Notes: generated from the letters alone by a model not told the origin. DNA of 9,146 nucleotides from Sphingomonadaceae bacterium (GCA_020446665.1 JAGREF010000088.1:1-9146), one strand, 5' to 3'. Counted from the first letter of the stretch, positions 1-6,802 are shown. Program-made: numbers and translations.

Positions 1-1515
1 GACCAGTCGATCTATAGCTGGCGCGGCGCAGAAGTGGCCAATATCCTCCGGTTCGAGAAGGATTTCCCCGGTGCCAAGGTCGTCCGGCTGGAACAGAATT
101 ACCGCTCCACCCCGCATATTCTGGGCGCAGCAAGCGGGCTGATTGATGCCAATAGCCAGCGGCTGGGCAAGACGCTGTGGACCGAGGCCAAGGGCGGCGA
201 CAAGCTGCGCGTAATCGGCGTGTGGGACGCGCCAGAGGAAGCGCGCCGCGTGGGTGAAGAGATCGAACGGCTGGAACGCGAAGGCGCTCCGCTAGACAAG
301 ATCGCCATCCTTGTGCGCGCGCAATACCAGACCCGCGAGATTGAAGACCGCTTCATTCAAATCGGGCTTAACTACCGGATTATAGGCGGTTTCCGCTTCT
401 ACGAACGCGCTGAAATCCGCGATGCGCTGGCCTATTTGCGGGTAATCGCCCAGCCGCAGGATGATCTGGCGTTCGAGCGTATCTATAACCAGCCCAAGCG
501 CGGGCTTGGCGCAAAGACGCTGGAAAAAATGCATATTGGCGCGCGGCGCATGGGCATGCCGCTGGCGGCTGCCGCGCTGCAACTTGCCGACAGCGATGAA
601 TTGCCCAAACGGGCAGCGGGCACGATTGGCGCGCTGATGCGGCAATTCCTCCATTGGCGCGAGCAGGCAGAGAAAATCACCCCTTCCGAATTGTTGCGGC
701 AAGTGCTCGACGAAACCGGCTATATGGCCATGCTGGAAGCGGAAAAGACCGCCGAGGCCAAGGGGCGGATCGAAAACCTCTCCGAACTTGCCCGCGCCAT
801 GGAAGACTATGAAACGCTGGGCGATTTCCTCGAACATGTATCGCTGGTGATGGATAATGACCGCAATGATGATGGCGAGAAAGTCACCATCATGACGATC
901 CATGCGGCCAAGGGGCTGGAATTCGACAATATCTTCTGCGTGGGCTGGGAAGAAGGCGTCTTCCCCAGCCAGCGCGCGCTGGATGAAGGCGGGCTGGCGT
1001 CGCTGGAGGAGGAGCGGCGGCTGGCCTATGTCGCCATCACCCGCGCACGGCGACGCTGTACCATTACCCATGCGGCCAACCGGCGGATTTACGGACAATG
1101 GACCAGCTCCATCCCCAGCCGCTTCATCGAGGAACTGCCGGCCGAGCATATCGAGCAGGAAACCACGCTGACCGGCGGCGCGAGCATGTGGCAGGCAAAC
1201 TGGAGCGAACGCGAAGACCCCTTCGCCCATGTCAGTCGCGACCGGCCCGAACGGAGCAGCTCACGCGGCCCCGGATGGCAAAGGGCGCTATCCACCGGCT
1301 ATGAGAAAGCACCCGCAAGGGTCCGTGAAACCACCAGAAGCGCCGCCAGCTTCGCCGCCAAACCGCGGGCAGATATCTCCATCGGCGCGCGCGTGTTCCA
1401 TGAGAAATTCGGCTTTGGCACTGTCACCGATCAGGAAGGCAACAAGCTGGAAATCGAGTTTGAGCATGCCGGGACCAAGAGGGTGCTCGACAGTTTTGTG
1501 AGCCTGACGGAATGA
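1..1515 (+). CDS. uvrD: UvrD/PcrA-type ATP-dependent DNA helicase, 5'-truncated by window edge
   Basis: Superfamily 1A 3'-5' DNA helicase, expected to act in nucleotide excision and mismatch repair and in clearing the replication path. The reading frame is already open at base 1 and encodes 504 residues. The N-terminal Walker A and DExx motifs lie outside the window. Visible in order are motif III (QSIYSWRGA, bases 4-30), motif IV (VVRLEQNYRST, about 79-111), motif V with TIHAAKGLEF (about 895-924) followed by GWEEGVFPSQ, and motif VI (RRLAYVAITRARR, about 1018-1056). After a low-complexity, charged linker, the end (SIGARVFHEKFGFGTV onward, from about 1378) matches the Tudor-like C-terminal domain that PcrA/UvrD proteins use to contact RNA polymerase. 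That domain argues for UvrD/PcrA rather than Rep. The stop codon overlaps the next start by ATGA. The ATG at 34 is internal, not the true start. Identity is secure; uvrD versus pcrA is only a naming choice. Confidence 0.95.
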   Translation, partial: DQSIYSWRGAEVANILRFEKDFPGAKVVRLEQNYRSTPHILGAASGLIDANSQRLGKTLWTEAKGGDKLRVIGVWDAPEEARRVGEEIERLEREGAPLDKIAILVRAQYQTREIEDRFIQIGLNYRIIGGFRFYERAEIRDALAYLRVIAQPQDDLAFERIYNQPKRGLGAKTLEKMHIGARRMGMPLAAAALQLADSDELPKRAAGTIGALMRQFLHWREQAEKITPSELLRQVLDETGYMAMLEAEKTAEAKGRIENLSELARAMEDYETLGDFLEHVSLVMDNDRNDDGEKVTIMTIHAAKGLEFDNIFCVGWEEGVFPSQRALDEGGLASLEEERRLAYVAITRARRRCTITHAANRRIYGQWTSSIPSRFIEELPAEHIEQETTLTGGASMWQANWSEREDPFAHVSRDRPERSSSRGPGWQRALSTGYEKAPARVRETTRSAASFAAKPRADISIGARVFHEKFGFGTVTDQEGNKLEIEFEHAGTKRVLDSFVSLTE

Positions 1516-2099
1516 GTGCCACAGAGGACAGCCCAGTCAGCCATGCGCAGCGCCAGGTCGGACGGCGCAGCATCCATCTGTTTGACGGCGTGTTCGATCC
1601 AGGCTTCGTCACTGCCTTTGCGCTGCTGGCTTCGCGGCTGCCCTATCTGCGCACCGAATATGACAGCGAGAGCAGTCGCGATTTTCTGCATCTGAAGCAT
1701 GAATGGCAAACCGCTGATTTCCCTGTACATCCGCTGCAACGCAAATTGTGGCAGGAAGTGGATACGCGCGTGACGGAGCTTTACAGCGCATCCGCCCCGT
1801 CAATCCATCGCATACACGCCAATGATGCACCCTATGGCGATTACATGGCGACCCACACGGACAGCGCACCGGGCGTCACTGCCGTATATTTCGCCAATTC
1901 CGAATGGCGCGATGAATGGCAGGGTGAACTGATCCTCTATGATGGGGAAGAGCCGGTTACGGCAGTGGCCCCAAGACCCGGACGCCTCGTGATTTTCCCC
2001 GGCGACATACCGCATCGCGCAGGCGTGCCAGCACGCACTTGCCCGCATTCGCGGATCACGCTGGCGTTTAAATATGTTTGCGAGAGGCAGACCGATTAA
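1512..2099 (+). CDS. Fe(II)/2-oxoglutarate-dependent oxygenase, prolyl 4-hydroxylase-like
   Basis: A 195-residue single-domain protein with the double-stranded beta-helix signature of Fe(II)/2OG dioxygenases. The iron-binding triad is visible as H115-x-D117 (in YMATHTDSAP) and H168 (in FPGDIPHRAG). R181 (in HSRITLAFKY) is at the position that binds the 2-oxoglutarate carboxylate. These enzymes couple oxidation of 2OG to succinate and CO2 to hydroxylation of a substrate. The layout resembles the prolyl 4-hydroxylase-like group more than AlkB, but the substrate cannot be read from the sequence. There is no signal peptide or membrane segment, so it should be cytoplasmic. Its ATG overlaps the helicase stop (ATGA), with only a weak Shine-Dalgarno (GACGGA), so translation is probably coupled to uvrD. 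It ends 17 bases before the convergent DEAD-box gene. Confidence 0.85.
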   Translation: MSATEDSPVSHAQRQVGRRSIHLFDGVFDPGFVTAFALLASRLPYLRTEYDSESSRDFLHLKHEWQTADFPVHPLQRKLWQEVDTRVTELYSASAPSIHRIHANDAPYGDYMATHTDSAPGVTAVYFANSEWRDEWQGELILYDGEEPVTAVAPRPGRLVIFPGDIPHRAGVPARTCPHSRITLAFKYVCERQTD

Positions 2100-2116
2100 G
2101 CGGGCATTCCGCCCGA
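2100..2116. terminator. Possible weak bidirectional terminator hairpin between convergent genes
   Basis: CGGGC (2101-2105) and GCCCG (2111-2115) can pair around a five-base loop in the short gap between the oxygenase stop and the DEAD-box stop. There is no T-tract on either side, so it could equally be chance in GC-rich DNA. Confidence 0.25.
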
Positions 2117-3490
2117 TCAACCCACGCCAATATCCAGGAAGCCCGGCTTCGGCCCGTTCCACTCACCGGCAGGGACGGGCTCACTGTCGTAATCATCACG
2201 CCGGGCGCGACGCGGGCGTTCTTCTCGCTCTGCGCGCGGGGCGCGCTCGCTGCGGGTTTGGCGGTCTTCGCCCCGGTCCTCATCGCGCTTGCGACGGACA
2301 CGTTTGGGCTTGTCTTCCGCCTTCTCCTCTTCTGCTTCCGGCTCAGGCTCAGGCGCCTTCAGCTCAACCCGCACGTCCTTCTTGCCGAAAACGGGCACTT
2401 CCGCGCCGGTCAGCTTCTCGACATTCTGGATCGCTTCGGCGTCTTCTTCCGAGACAAAAGTGAAGGCCCGCCCCTTGGCCCCCGCCCGGCCCGTGCGACC
2501 GATGCGGTGGACATAATCATCCGGGTGCCATGGCGTATCGAAATTGAAGACGTGGCTCACGCCCTTGATGTCGAGCCCGCGTGCCGCAACATCGCTGGCG
2601 ACAAGAATATTGACCTCGCCTGCCTTGAAACGTTCCAGTTCCTTGATCCGGCTGGACTGGTCCATGTCGCCATGGATTTCACTGCTGGCAAAGCCATGGC
2701 TTTGCAGGCTCTTGTTGAGCTCGCGCACGGTCGTCTTGCGGTTGGCGAAGATGATCGCGGTTTCCACCAGATCGTTGCGCAGCAGCCAGCGCAGGGTCTC
2801 GCGCTTCTGGCGGCTCTTCACCGGCACTTTGAAAGCGGTGATATCCTTATTGGTGGTCGCCGCGCGGCTAACTTCAATCCGCTTGGGATTGTTGAGGAAT
2901 TTCTTCGCCAGCTTCTCGATCGGCGGCGGCATCGTGGCGCTGAACAGCATGGTTTGCCGCGTTTCGGGCAGCTTGGAACAGATGAATTCGATATCGGGGA
3001 TAAAGCCCATGTCGAGCATGCGGTCAGCTTCATCCACCACCAGCAGTTCACACCCGTTGAGCATGATCTTGCCGCGTTCGAACAGGTCCATCAGGCGGCC
3101 CGGCGTGGCAATCAGAACATCGACGCCTTCCTGCAGCGCCTTGACCTGATCCCCCATCTGCACGCCGCCGATCAGCAGCGCCATCTTCAGGTCGTGATTG
3201 GTGCCATATTTCTCGAAATTCTCGGCCACCTGAGCGGCCAGCTCGCGGGTCGGCTCAAGGATCAGCGAACGCGGCATCAGCGCCCGGCGGCGGCCGGCAG
3301 CCATGATGTCGATCATCGGCAGAACGAAGCTGGCGGTCTTGCCCGTGCCCGTCTGCGCGATGCCGATAATGTCCTTCATCATCAGCACGGGAGGAATGGC
3401 CTGGGCCTGAATCGGCGTGGGCTCAGTGTAGCCAGCAGCTTCCACCGCTTGCAGCAATTCAGGTGAGAGGCCGAGATCGGCAAAGGTCAT
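2117..3490 (-). CDS. rhlE: DEAD-box ATP-dependent RNA helicase, RhlE-type
   Basis: A 457-residue RNA helicase of the RhlE/CsdA-like bacterial group, which remodels RNA structure in ribosome assembly and mRNA decay. All core motifs are intact: Q motif (F3, PTPIQ at 24-28), motif I AQTGTGKT (45-52), Ia PTRELA (80-85), Ib TPGR (129-132), II DEAD (153-156), III SAT (184-186), IV IIFAN (246-250), V ARGLD (303-307) and VI HRIGRTGR (328-335). After residue 375 comes a disordered tail, first acidic (EPEPEAEEE) and then rich in R, E and D, ending in GEWNGPKPGFLDIGVG; such tails usually bind RNA or partners such as RNase E. I chose the ATG at 3490 because MTFADLGL is the usual start of this family. An in-frame ATG at 3574 would add 28 residues unlike the family. 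Neither start has a clear Shine-Dalgarno. The symbol follows general similarity. Confidence 0.93.
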   Translation of the reverse strand: MTFADLGLSPELLQAVEAAGYTEPTPIQAQAIPPVLMMKDIIGIAQTGTGKTASFVLPMIDIMAAGRRRALMPRSLILEPTRELAAQVAENFEKYGTNHDLKMALLIGGVQMGDQVKALQEGVDVLIATPGRLMDLFERGKIMLNGCELLVVDEADRMLDMGFIPDIEFICSKLPETRQTMLFSATMPPPIEKLAKKFLNNPKRIEVSRAATTNKDITAFKVPVKSRQKRETLRWLLRNDLVETAIIFANRKTTVRELNKSLQSHGFASSEIHGDMDQSSRIKELERFKAGEVNILVASDVAARGLDIKGVSHVFNFDTPWHPDDYVHRIGRTGRAGAKGRAFTFVSEEDAEAIQNVEKLTGAEVPVFGKKDVRVELKAPEPEPEAEEEKAEDKPKRVRRKRDEDRGEDRQTRSERAPRAEREERPRRARRDDYDSEPVPAGEWNGPKPGFLDIGVG

Positions 3491-3618
3491 AGGCGCGAAA
3501 TGTCCGGGTTTTTGGAGGGATTTTCCCCTCCGGTCAGAGAGCGCAAAACACGCCCTGCGAGGTGCCGCGGCCATTCGCTGAAAAGCCGCGCAAAGTCAAG
3601 GTTAGAGCGGTTCTTTAG
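3491..3618 (-). promoter_or_regulatory. Leader region of the DEAD-box gene with candidate promoter and hairpin
   Basis: This 128-base gap lies between the exported-protein gene and the DEAD-box gene, both on the minus strand. On that strand TTGACT (3594-3599) is a good -35 box; an 18-base spacer leads to AATGGC (3570-3575), a weak -10. Transcription from there would give a leader of roughly 70 bases. The leader contains a hairpin with arms at 3526-3531 and 3514-3519 (six base pairs, GGAGGG with CCCTCC, six-base loop). The GGAGGGG purine run in this hairpin lies about 34 bases before the ATG, too far to serve as its ribosome binding site unless the RNA folds. The hairpin has no T-tract, so it is unlikely to be a terminator. 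Sequence evidence only; promoter assignment is tentative. Confidence 0.35.
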
Positions 3619-4173
3619 TCAGTCGCGCACAGCTACCAGCTGGCGCATCCGGCTGACTTCGCATTTTGCGCCTGCGCGCGATTGCAGCTTGTCCCGGTCC
3701 ACGCATAGCTGGCCATCGCCATTTTTCTCGACATAAAAGCCGGAATAGTAATCGCGCGCGCTGCAGGCCTTTTCCAAATCAGCGCTGATAATCCGCCGGT
3801 CTCGGAGAAACAGAATCAGTTGGCTACCCTTCCCCGCCTGCACGCCCGCAATCGAATTCACCGGCAGGCATTTGCCGATCTTGCGTTCTTCAAAGCGAGT
3901 GGAGATTTCCCGTGATGGCAAGTCAGCCATCAAATTCTGCCTGACCTGGGGGCTGCGCGGGGTCACCCGGATAACAACGCGCTGTTCAATACGAACCTGG
4001 TTTGCAACCACGGGGAGGCGAGCTTCATCCAATGCCTGCCAGCCTGGTGCGCTACCTGCCACCTGCTCTTCGCGCGGAGTTAGCGTAGCGGAACTATCCG
4101 GCAAATCCGCCTCTCCCCCCAAGGAGGGGAGCAAGAGCGCCAAAGGCGCCAGCAGGATTGCTATCTGGTTCAT
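3619..4173 (-). CDS. Conserved-looking exported protein of unknown function, four cysteines
   Basis: A 184-residue protein whose family I cannot name, although its C-terminal half looks like a conserved hypothetical protein of sphingomonads. The ATG at 4173 puts a hydrophobic segment (IAILLAPLALLLP, residues 4-16) at the very N-terminus, followed by small residues, which reads as a Sec signal peptide despite the lack of positive charge in the n-region. A full GGAGGT lies 13 bases upstream, slightly far. An in-frame ATG at 4221 would bury the hydrophobic segment. The middle holds a basic beta-strand-like stretch (RIEQRVVIRVTPR, 61-73). The C-terminal part has C102, C137, C157 and C171, an even number that could form two disulfides in the periplasm, with the motif DYYSGFYVEKNGDGQLCVDRD (split as 141-151 and 152-161). 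It lies 128 bases upstream of the DEAD-box gene on the same strand. Confidence 0.75.
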   Translation of the reverse strand: MNQIAILLAPLALLLPSLGGEADLPDSSATLTPREEQVAGSAPGWQALDEARLPVVANQVRIEQRVVIRVTPRSPQVRQNLMADLPSREISTRFEERKIGKCLPVNSIAGVQAGKGSQLILFLRDRRIISADLEKACSARDYYSGFYVEKNGDGQLCVDRDKLQSRAGAKCEVSRMRQLVAVRD

Positions 4174-4318
4174 ACCAGTAATTTCGACCTCCGGCCCGGA
4201 TGCAAACTCTGCTCCGGTCATTCCGCTTATTGGGCGCTATAACGCCGACGTTTGAACCTTGGCTTAATCCCTCGCACACAGATGACAAGGGCCAAGCCGA
4301 TGCTCTAAAGGCGTAGCC
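4174..4318. promoter_or_regulatory. Divergent intergenic region upstream of the exported protein and FAD dehydrogenase
   Basis: Both flanking genes read outward, so promoters for both should lie here. The clearest signals are the ribosome binding sites: AAAGG (4307-4311), seven bases before the ATG at 4319, and GGAGGT on the minus strand (4187-4192). CTATAA (4237-4242) is a possible -10 for the rightward gene, but no good -35 sits 16-18 bases before it. It is also the loop of a small GGCG/CGCC inverted repeat (4233-4236 with 4243-4246). I cannot assign promoters with confidence. Confidence 0.3.
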
Positions 4319-5767
4319 ATGACGGAACATCGCTCTTTCCTTGAAGCTGCCGCGGCCCTGTTGGGGCCGCGCGGTATCACTGTTGATCCAGACCTGCTGG
4401 AACCATGGCTTACGGATTGGCGGGGGCGATTCACCGGCCGCGCCATGGCCCTGGCATCGCCGGATTCAACAGAACAAGTCTCTGCACTGGTCCGGCTTTG
4501 TGCGGCCCACGGAGTGGCGATTGTCCCGCAAGGTGGCAATAGCGGCATGTCAGGCGGCGCGACACCGGATGAAAGCGGGGATTCGATCATCCTTTCACTG
4601 CGCCGGATGGACAGGATTCACAGGCTCGATGCCGATGCCATGCAGGTCACTTGCGACGCCGGTGTTATCCTCCAGACGCTGCATGAAGCAGCAGAGGCTG
4701 AACGCCTGCGCTTCCCGCTGACGCTGGGTGGCAAGGGTTCTGCGACCATAGGCGGGCTGATTTCCACCAATGCCGGCGGCACACAGGTGCTCCGCCACGG
4801 CGCCATGCGGGCACAGGTACTGGGAATCGAAGCCGTGCTCGCCGATGGCAGCATCTTCAACGCGCTCACCCCGCTCAAGAAAGATAATCGCGGATTCGAC
4901 CTGAAGCAGATGCTGATCGGATCGGAGGGGACATTGGGCATCATCACAGGGGCAACTCTGCGGCTGCTACCGGAGATTGGCGGGCGCGTAGTGATATGGT
5001 GCGGCCTTCCCTCGATCAGCATGGCGCGGCGCCTTCTGGTCCATTGCGAAAAGGGCGCAGGCGACCTGCTGGAAGGGTTTGAAGTCATGCCCCGCCACTG
5101 CCTTGAAGCGGTGTTGGACCATTTGCCCGACGCTCGCTCTCCCTTGTCTGCCACCCATGAGTGGCATGCACTGATCGAGCTGGTTGCCAGCGAGAAGGAG
5201 GCAGACGGCCTTCCGCAAATTGCCGAAGCCCTGCTGGAAGCAGCGCTGGAAGAGGACTTGCTGGAAGACGCAGTGATCGCCGCCAACGAGACGCAGGCTG
5301 GCGCGTTCTGGCTTTTGCGCGATTCGATTGCGCCTGCTGAACGTGCCATTGGTCCCGCCATGCAGCATGACATTTCCGTACCGGTGACAAAAATGGCCGA
5401 ATTCGTCGAAGCGGCTGTCCCGGCAGTAGAGGCACAGTTTCCCGATACCAGCGCCGTTGCTTTCGGCCATTTGGGGGATGGCAATGTCCACTTCCATGTC
5501 CTCGCCCCGCCAGGAGCGGTGCGCGGACAGTGGGAAGTGAAACAGGGAAAGGCGATCAGCGCCTTTGTCCATGATCTGGTGACGCAATGGGGCGGTTCTA
5601 TCAGCGCCGAACACGGAATCGGGCAGTTGAAACGGGACGAACTGGGGCGGTTGGGTGATCCGGTATCGCTGGCCATGATGCGGTCGGTAAAGCAGGCGCT
5701 CGACCCGCAAGGCCTGCTAAACCCCGGCAAGCTAGTCCCGCTTGCGCCGGACGCCGCCAGCCATTAA
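4319..5767 (+). CDS. FAD-linked 2-hydroxyacid dehydrogenase (GlcD / D-2-hydroxyglutarate dehydrogenase-like)
   Basis: A 482-residue flavoprotein of the VAO/PCMH family, full length for the GlcD/D-lactate/D-2-hydroxyglutarate dehydrogenase group. Such enzymes oxidise a D-2-hydroxyacid to the 2-oxoacid and pass electrons on to quinone, cytochrome or an electron-transfer flavoprotein. The FAD-binding domain shows PQGGNSGMSGG (70-80), IGGLISTNAGG (144-154) and GSEGTLGIIT (201-210). The C-terminal FAD-oxidase domain carries GHLGDGNVHFHV (383-394) and EHGIG (431-435). By analogy with human D2HGDH, H384, H391 and E431 would bind the catalytic metal. WLLRDSI (331-337) places R334 where that enzyme binds the substrate carboxylate. 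The end, LDPQGLLNPGK (461-471), is typical. The ribosome binding site AAAGG fits the ATG. No glcE/glcF partners are adjacent, which favours a stand-alone D2HGDH-like enzyme, but the substrate is not proven. Confidence 0.88.
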   Translation: MTEHRSFLEAAAALLGPRGITVDPDLLEPWLTDWRGRFTGRAMALASPDSTEQVSALVRLCAAHGVAIVPQGGNSGMSGGATPDESGDSIILSLRRMDRIHRLDADAMQVTCDAGVILQTLHEAAEAERLRFPLTLGGKGSATIGGLISTNAGGTQVLRHGAMRAQVLGIEAVLADGSIFNALTPLKKDNRGFDLKQMLIGSEGTLGIITGATLRLLPEIGGRVVIWCGLPSISMARRLLVHCEKGAGDLLEGFEVMPRHCLEAVLDHLPDARSPLSATHEWHALIELVASEKEADGLPQIAEALLEAALEEDLLEDAVIAANETQAGAFWLLRDSIAPAERAIGPAMQHDISVPVTKMAEFVEAAVPAVEAQFPDTSAVAFGHLGDGNVHFHVLAPPGAVRGQWEVKQGKAISAFVHDLVTQWGGSISAEHGIGQLKRDELGRLGDPVSLAMMRSVKQALDPQGLLNPGKLVPLAPDAASH

Positions 5768-5834
5768 AGCGCGCGCTTCACAAAGCTGCGTGTTGCAGCA
5801 GAAGACATAATCCTACCGGATCCGGAGAATTGCC
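5768..5834 (+). promoter_or_regulatory. Gap before sapC-like gene: small hairpin, possible -10 and strong ribosome binding site
   Basis: GCTGC (5785-5789) pairs with GCAGC (5795-5799) around GTGTT. There is no T-tract, so termination of the upstream gene is not clear. CATAAT (5806-5811) is a near-consensus -10, but I find no convincing -35 at the right distance. GGAG (5824-5827), seven bases before the ATG, fixes the start of the next gene. Confidence 0.3.
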
Positions 5835-6617
5835 ATGGCCAGCGCGCCGCAGCCTAACCTGCCCCTGTTCTATAACGACCTGATGCCCATCAACAGCCAG
5901 GATCACAGCACCTGGAAGCTGAAGCAGCTGGATTCTGCCCCCTGGCTGGGCAATCAACATGCCGTTCCACTGACGGTGGAAGAATTCCCCGAAGCGCAGC
6001 GGAATTACCCGATTGTCTTCTCCTCTGGCGACAACCCTCTGCCGCTCGCCCTGATGGGTCTGAATGAAGGCGTGAACACTTTCTTTGGCGAAGATGGCCG
6101 CACGAATGAGGACATCTATGTCCCGGCCTATATCCGCCGCTATCCCTTCATCCTTGCCAAGCTGCAGCAGGGCAGCGACGAAATGTCGCTCTGCTTTGAC
6201 CCAACAGCAGGCGCGGTGGGCGATTTCGAAGAAGGCGATGCAATTTTCGACAGCAACAGCCAGCCGACTGACGCGACCAAGGGCGTGCTCGAGTTCTGTC
6301 AGCGCTTCGAAGAAGCCGGTATGCGGACGAAGAACTTCATCGACGAAATCACCAAGGAAGGCCTGTTGATGGAAGGCGAAATCGCCATCACACAGAACGA
6401 CCAGCCCGACAAACCTTTCGTTTATCGCGGTTTTCAGATGATCAACCAGGAAAAGCTCCGCGAAGTGCGCGGGGACAAGCTGCGTGCGTGGAACCAGAAC
6501 GGCTTGATCTCGATGATCTACGCCCATTTGTTCTCGCTCAACCTGATGCGCAGCGTGTTTGGCCGTCAGGTCGCGCAGGGCAAAATGCCGCCGCAGGAGA
6601 TCAAGGCGACGATCTGA
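5835..6617 (+). CDS. SapC family protein
   Basis: A 260-residue protein that I recognise as the SapC family, widespread in Alphaproteobacteria and named after a Campylobacter S-layer locus. Typical features are the start PLFYNDLMPINSQDH (residues 10-24), YPIVFSSG (58-65), the central VPAYIRRYPFIL (96-107) and the C-terminal WNQNGLISMIYAHLFSLNL (222-240). Length is normal for the family. There is no signal peptide or transmembrane helix, and the protein is acidic, so it is probably cytoplasmic. No reaction is established for the family; annotations such as 'multidrug transporter' sometimes given to it are not supported here. No S-layer, surface-protein or transporter gene lies in the window. 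The start has a good GGAG site, and a stem-loop follows 34 bases after the stop. Confidence 0.85.
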   Translation: MASAPQPNLPLFYNDLMPINSQDHSTWKLKQLDSAPWLGNQHAVPLTVEEFPEAQRNYPIVFSSGDNPLPLALMGLNEGVNTFFGEDGRTNEDIYVPAYIRRYPFILAKLQQGSDEMSLCFDPTAGAVGDFEEGDAIFDSNSQPTDATKGVLEFCQRFEEAGMRTKNFIDEITKEGLLMEGEIAITQNDQPDKPFVYRGFQMINQEKLREVRGDKLRAWNQNGLISMIYAHLFSLNLMRSVFGRQVAQGKMPPQEIKATI

Positions 6618-6650
6618 TTCGCCTCCTCTGCAATTAAACTATTGAAAATC

Positions 6651-6695
6651 AGGGGCAGGAAAGGGTTGAACATACCCGCTTCTGCCCCTATTTGT
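6651..6695 (+). terminator. Probable terminator of the sapC-like gene
   Basis: AGGGGCAG (6651-6658) and CTGCCCCT (6682-6689) form a perfect eight-base-pair stem. An inner GGGT (6663-6666) and ACCC (6674-6677) can extend it. A short T-rich tail (ATTTGTT) follows. It sits 34 bases past the sapC-like stop. The T-tract is imperfect, so efficiency is uncertain. Confidence 0.6.
6666..6694 (+). promoter_or_regulatory. Candidate promoter for the small RNA at 6701-6801
   Basis: TTGAAC (6666-6671) and TATTTG (6689-6694) are separated by 17 bases, the ideal spacing, and would start transcription near 6701. The -35 matches the consensus well; the -10 is weak. It overlaps the preceding terminator hairpin. 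If it is not a promoter, the downstream RNA could arise as a processed 3' tail of the sapC mRNA. Confidence 0.3.
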
Positions 6696-6700
6696 TATGC

Positions 6701-6801
6701 ATCTGGCGGCGCTGCCCTCATGGCGTTGCTGGATAGGTGCACTTTGTGCACCTCCTCCCTGAACCTTGGCCACCTCGTACATTTGTACGAGGTGGTTTTT
6801 T
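6701..6801 (+). ncRNA. Candidate trans-acting small RNA with anti-Shine-Dalgarno motif
   Basis: This stretch lies between two convergent genes and holds no credible protein. It contains a perfect eight-base-pair hairpin (AGGTGCAC 6735-6742, loop TTT, GTGCACCT 6746-6753). Directly at its 3' arm is CCTCCTCCC (6751-6759), complementary to a Shine-Dalgarno sequence. A linker (TGAACCTTGG) follows, then a strong intrinsic terminator (6770-6801). A hairpin, an exposed CCUCCUCCC and then a terminator is the known plan of several alphaproteobacterial small RNAs, such as the NfeR1/alpha-r14 group; the suhB/alpha-r8 group is another possible match. Such RNAs pair with ribosome binding sites and repress translation, often with Hfq. 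Family membership is from memory and not searched. The 5' end is inferred from the candidate promoter and may lie closer to 6730. Confidence 0.55.
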
Positions 6802-6802
6802 C
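6770..6802 (+). terminator. Strong Rho-independent terminator
   Basis: CCACCTCGTAC (6770-6780) and GTACGAGGTGG (6785-6795) form a perfect eleven-base-pair stem with an ATTT loop, followed by six T residues (6796-6801). The T-tract is on the plus strand only, so it ends rightward transcription, most simply that of the small RNA. The hairpin may also cap the 3' end of the leftward amidohydrolase mRNA, but without a T-tract. Confidence 0.85.

Noticed and set aside
292..1230. Long minus-strand open frame inside the uvrD region
   Set aside because: Shadow of the UvrD frame; composition is the complement of helicase codons and no motif is present.
2078..3466. Long open frame on the plus strand, opposite the DEAD-box helicase
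   Set aside because: It is antisense to a helicase with every motif intact; its translation shows no family and reflects GC-rich codon bias.
3491..3574. Longer start for the DEAD-box helicase at 3574
   Set aside because: The extra 28 residues have no family match and no ribosome binding site; the family normally begins at the M-T-F of the Q-motif region.
4618..5730. Long minus-strand open frame opposite the FAD dehydrogenase
   Set aside because: Serine/arginine/proline-rich low-information translation, typical of an antisense shadow.
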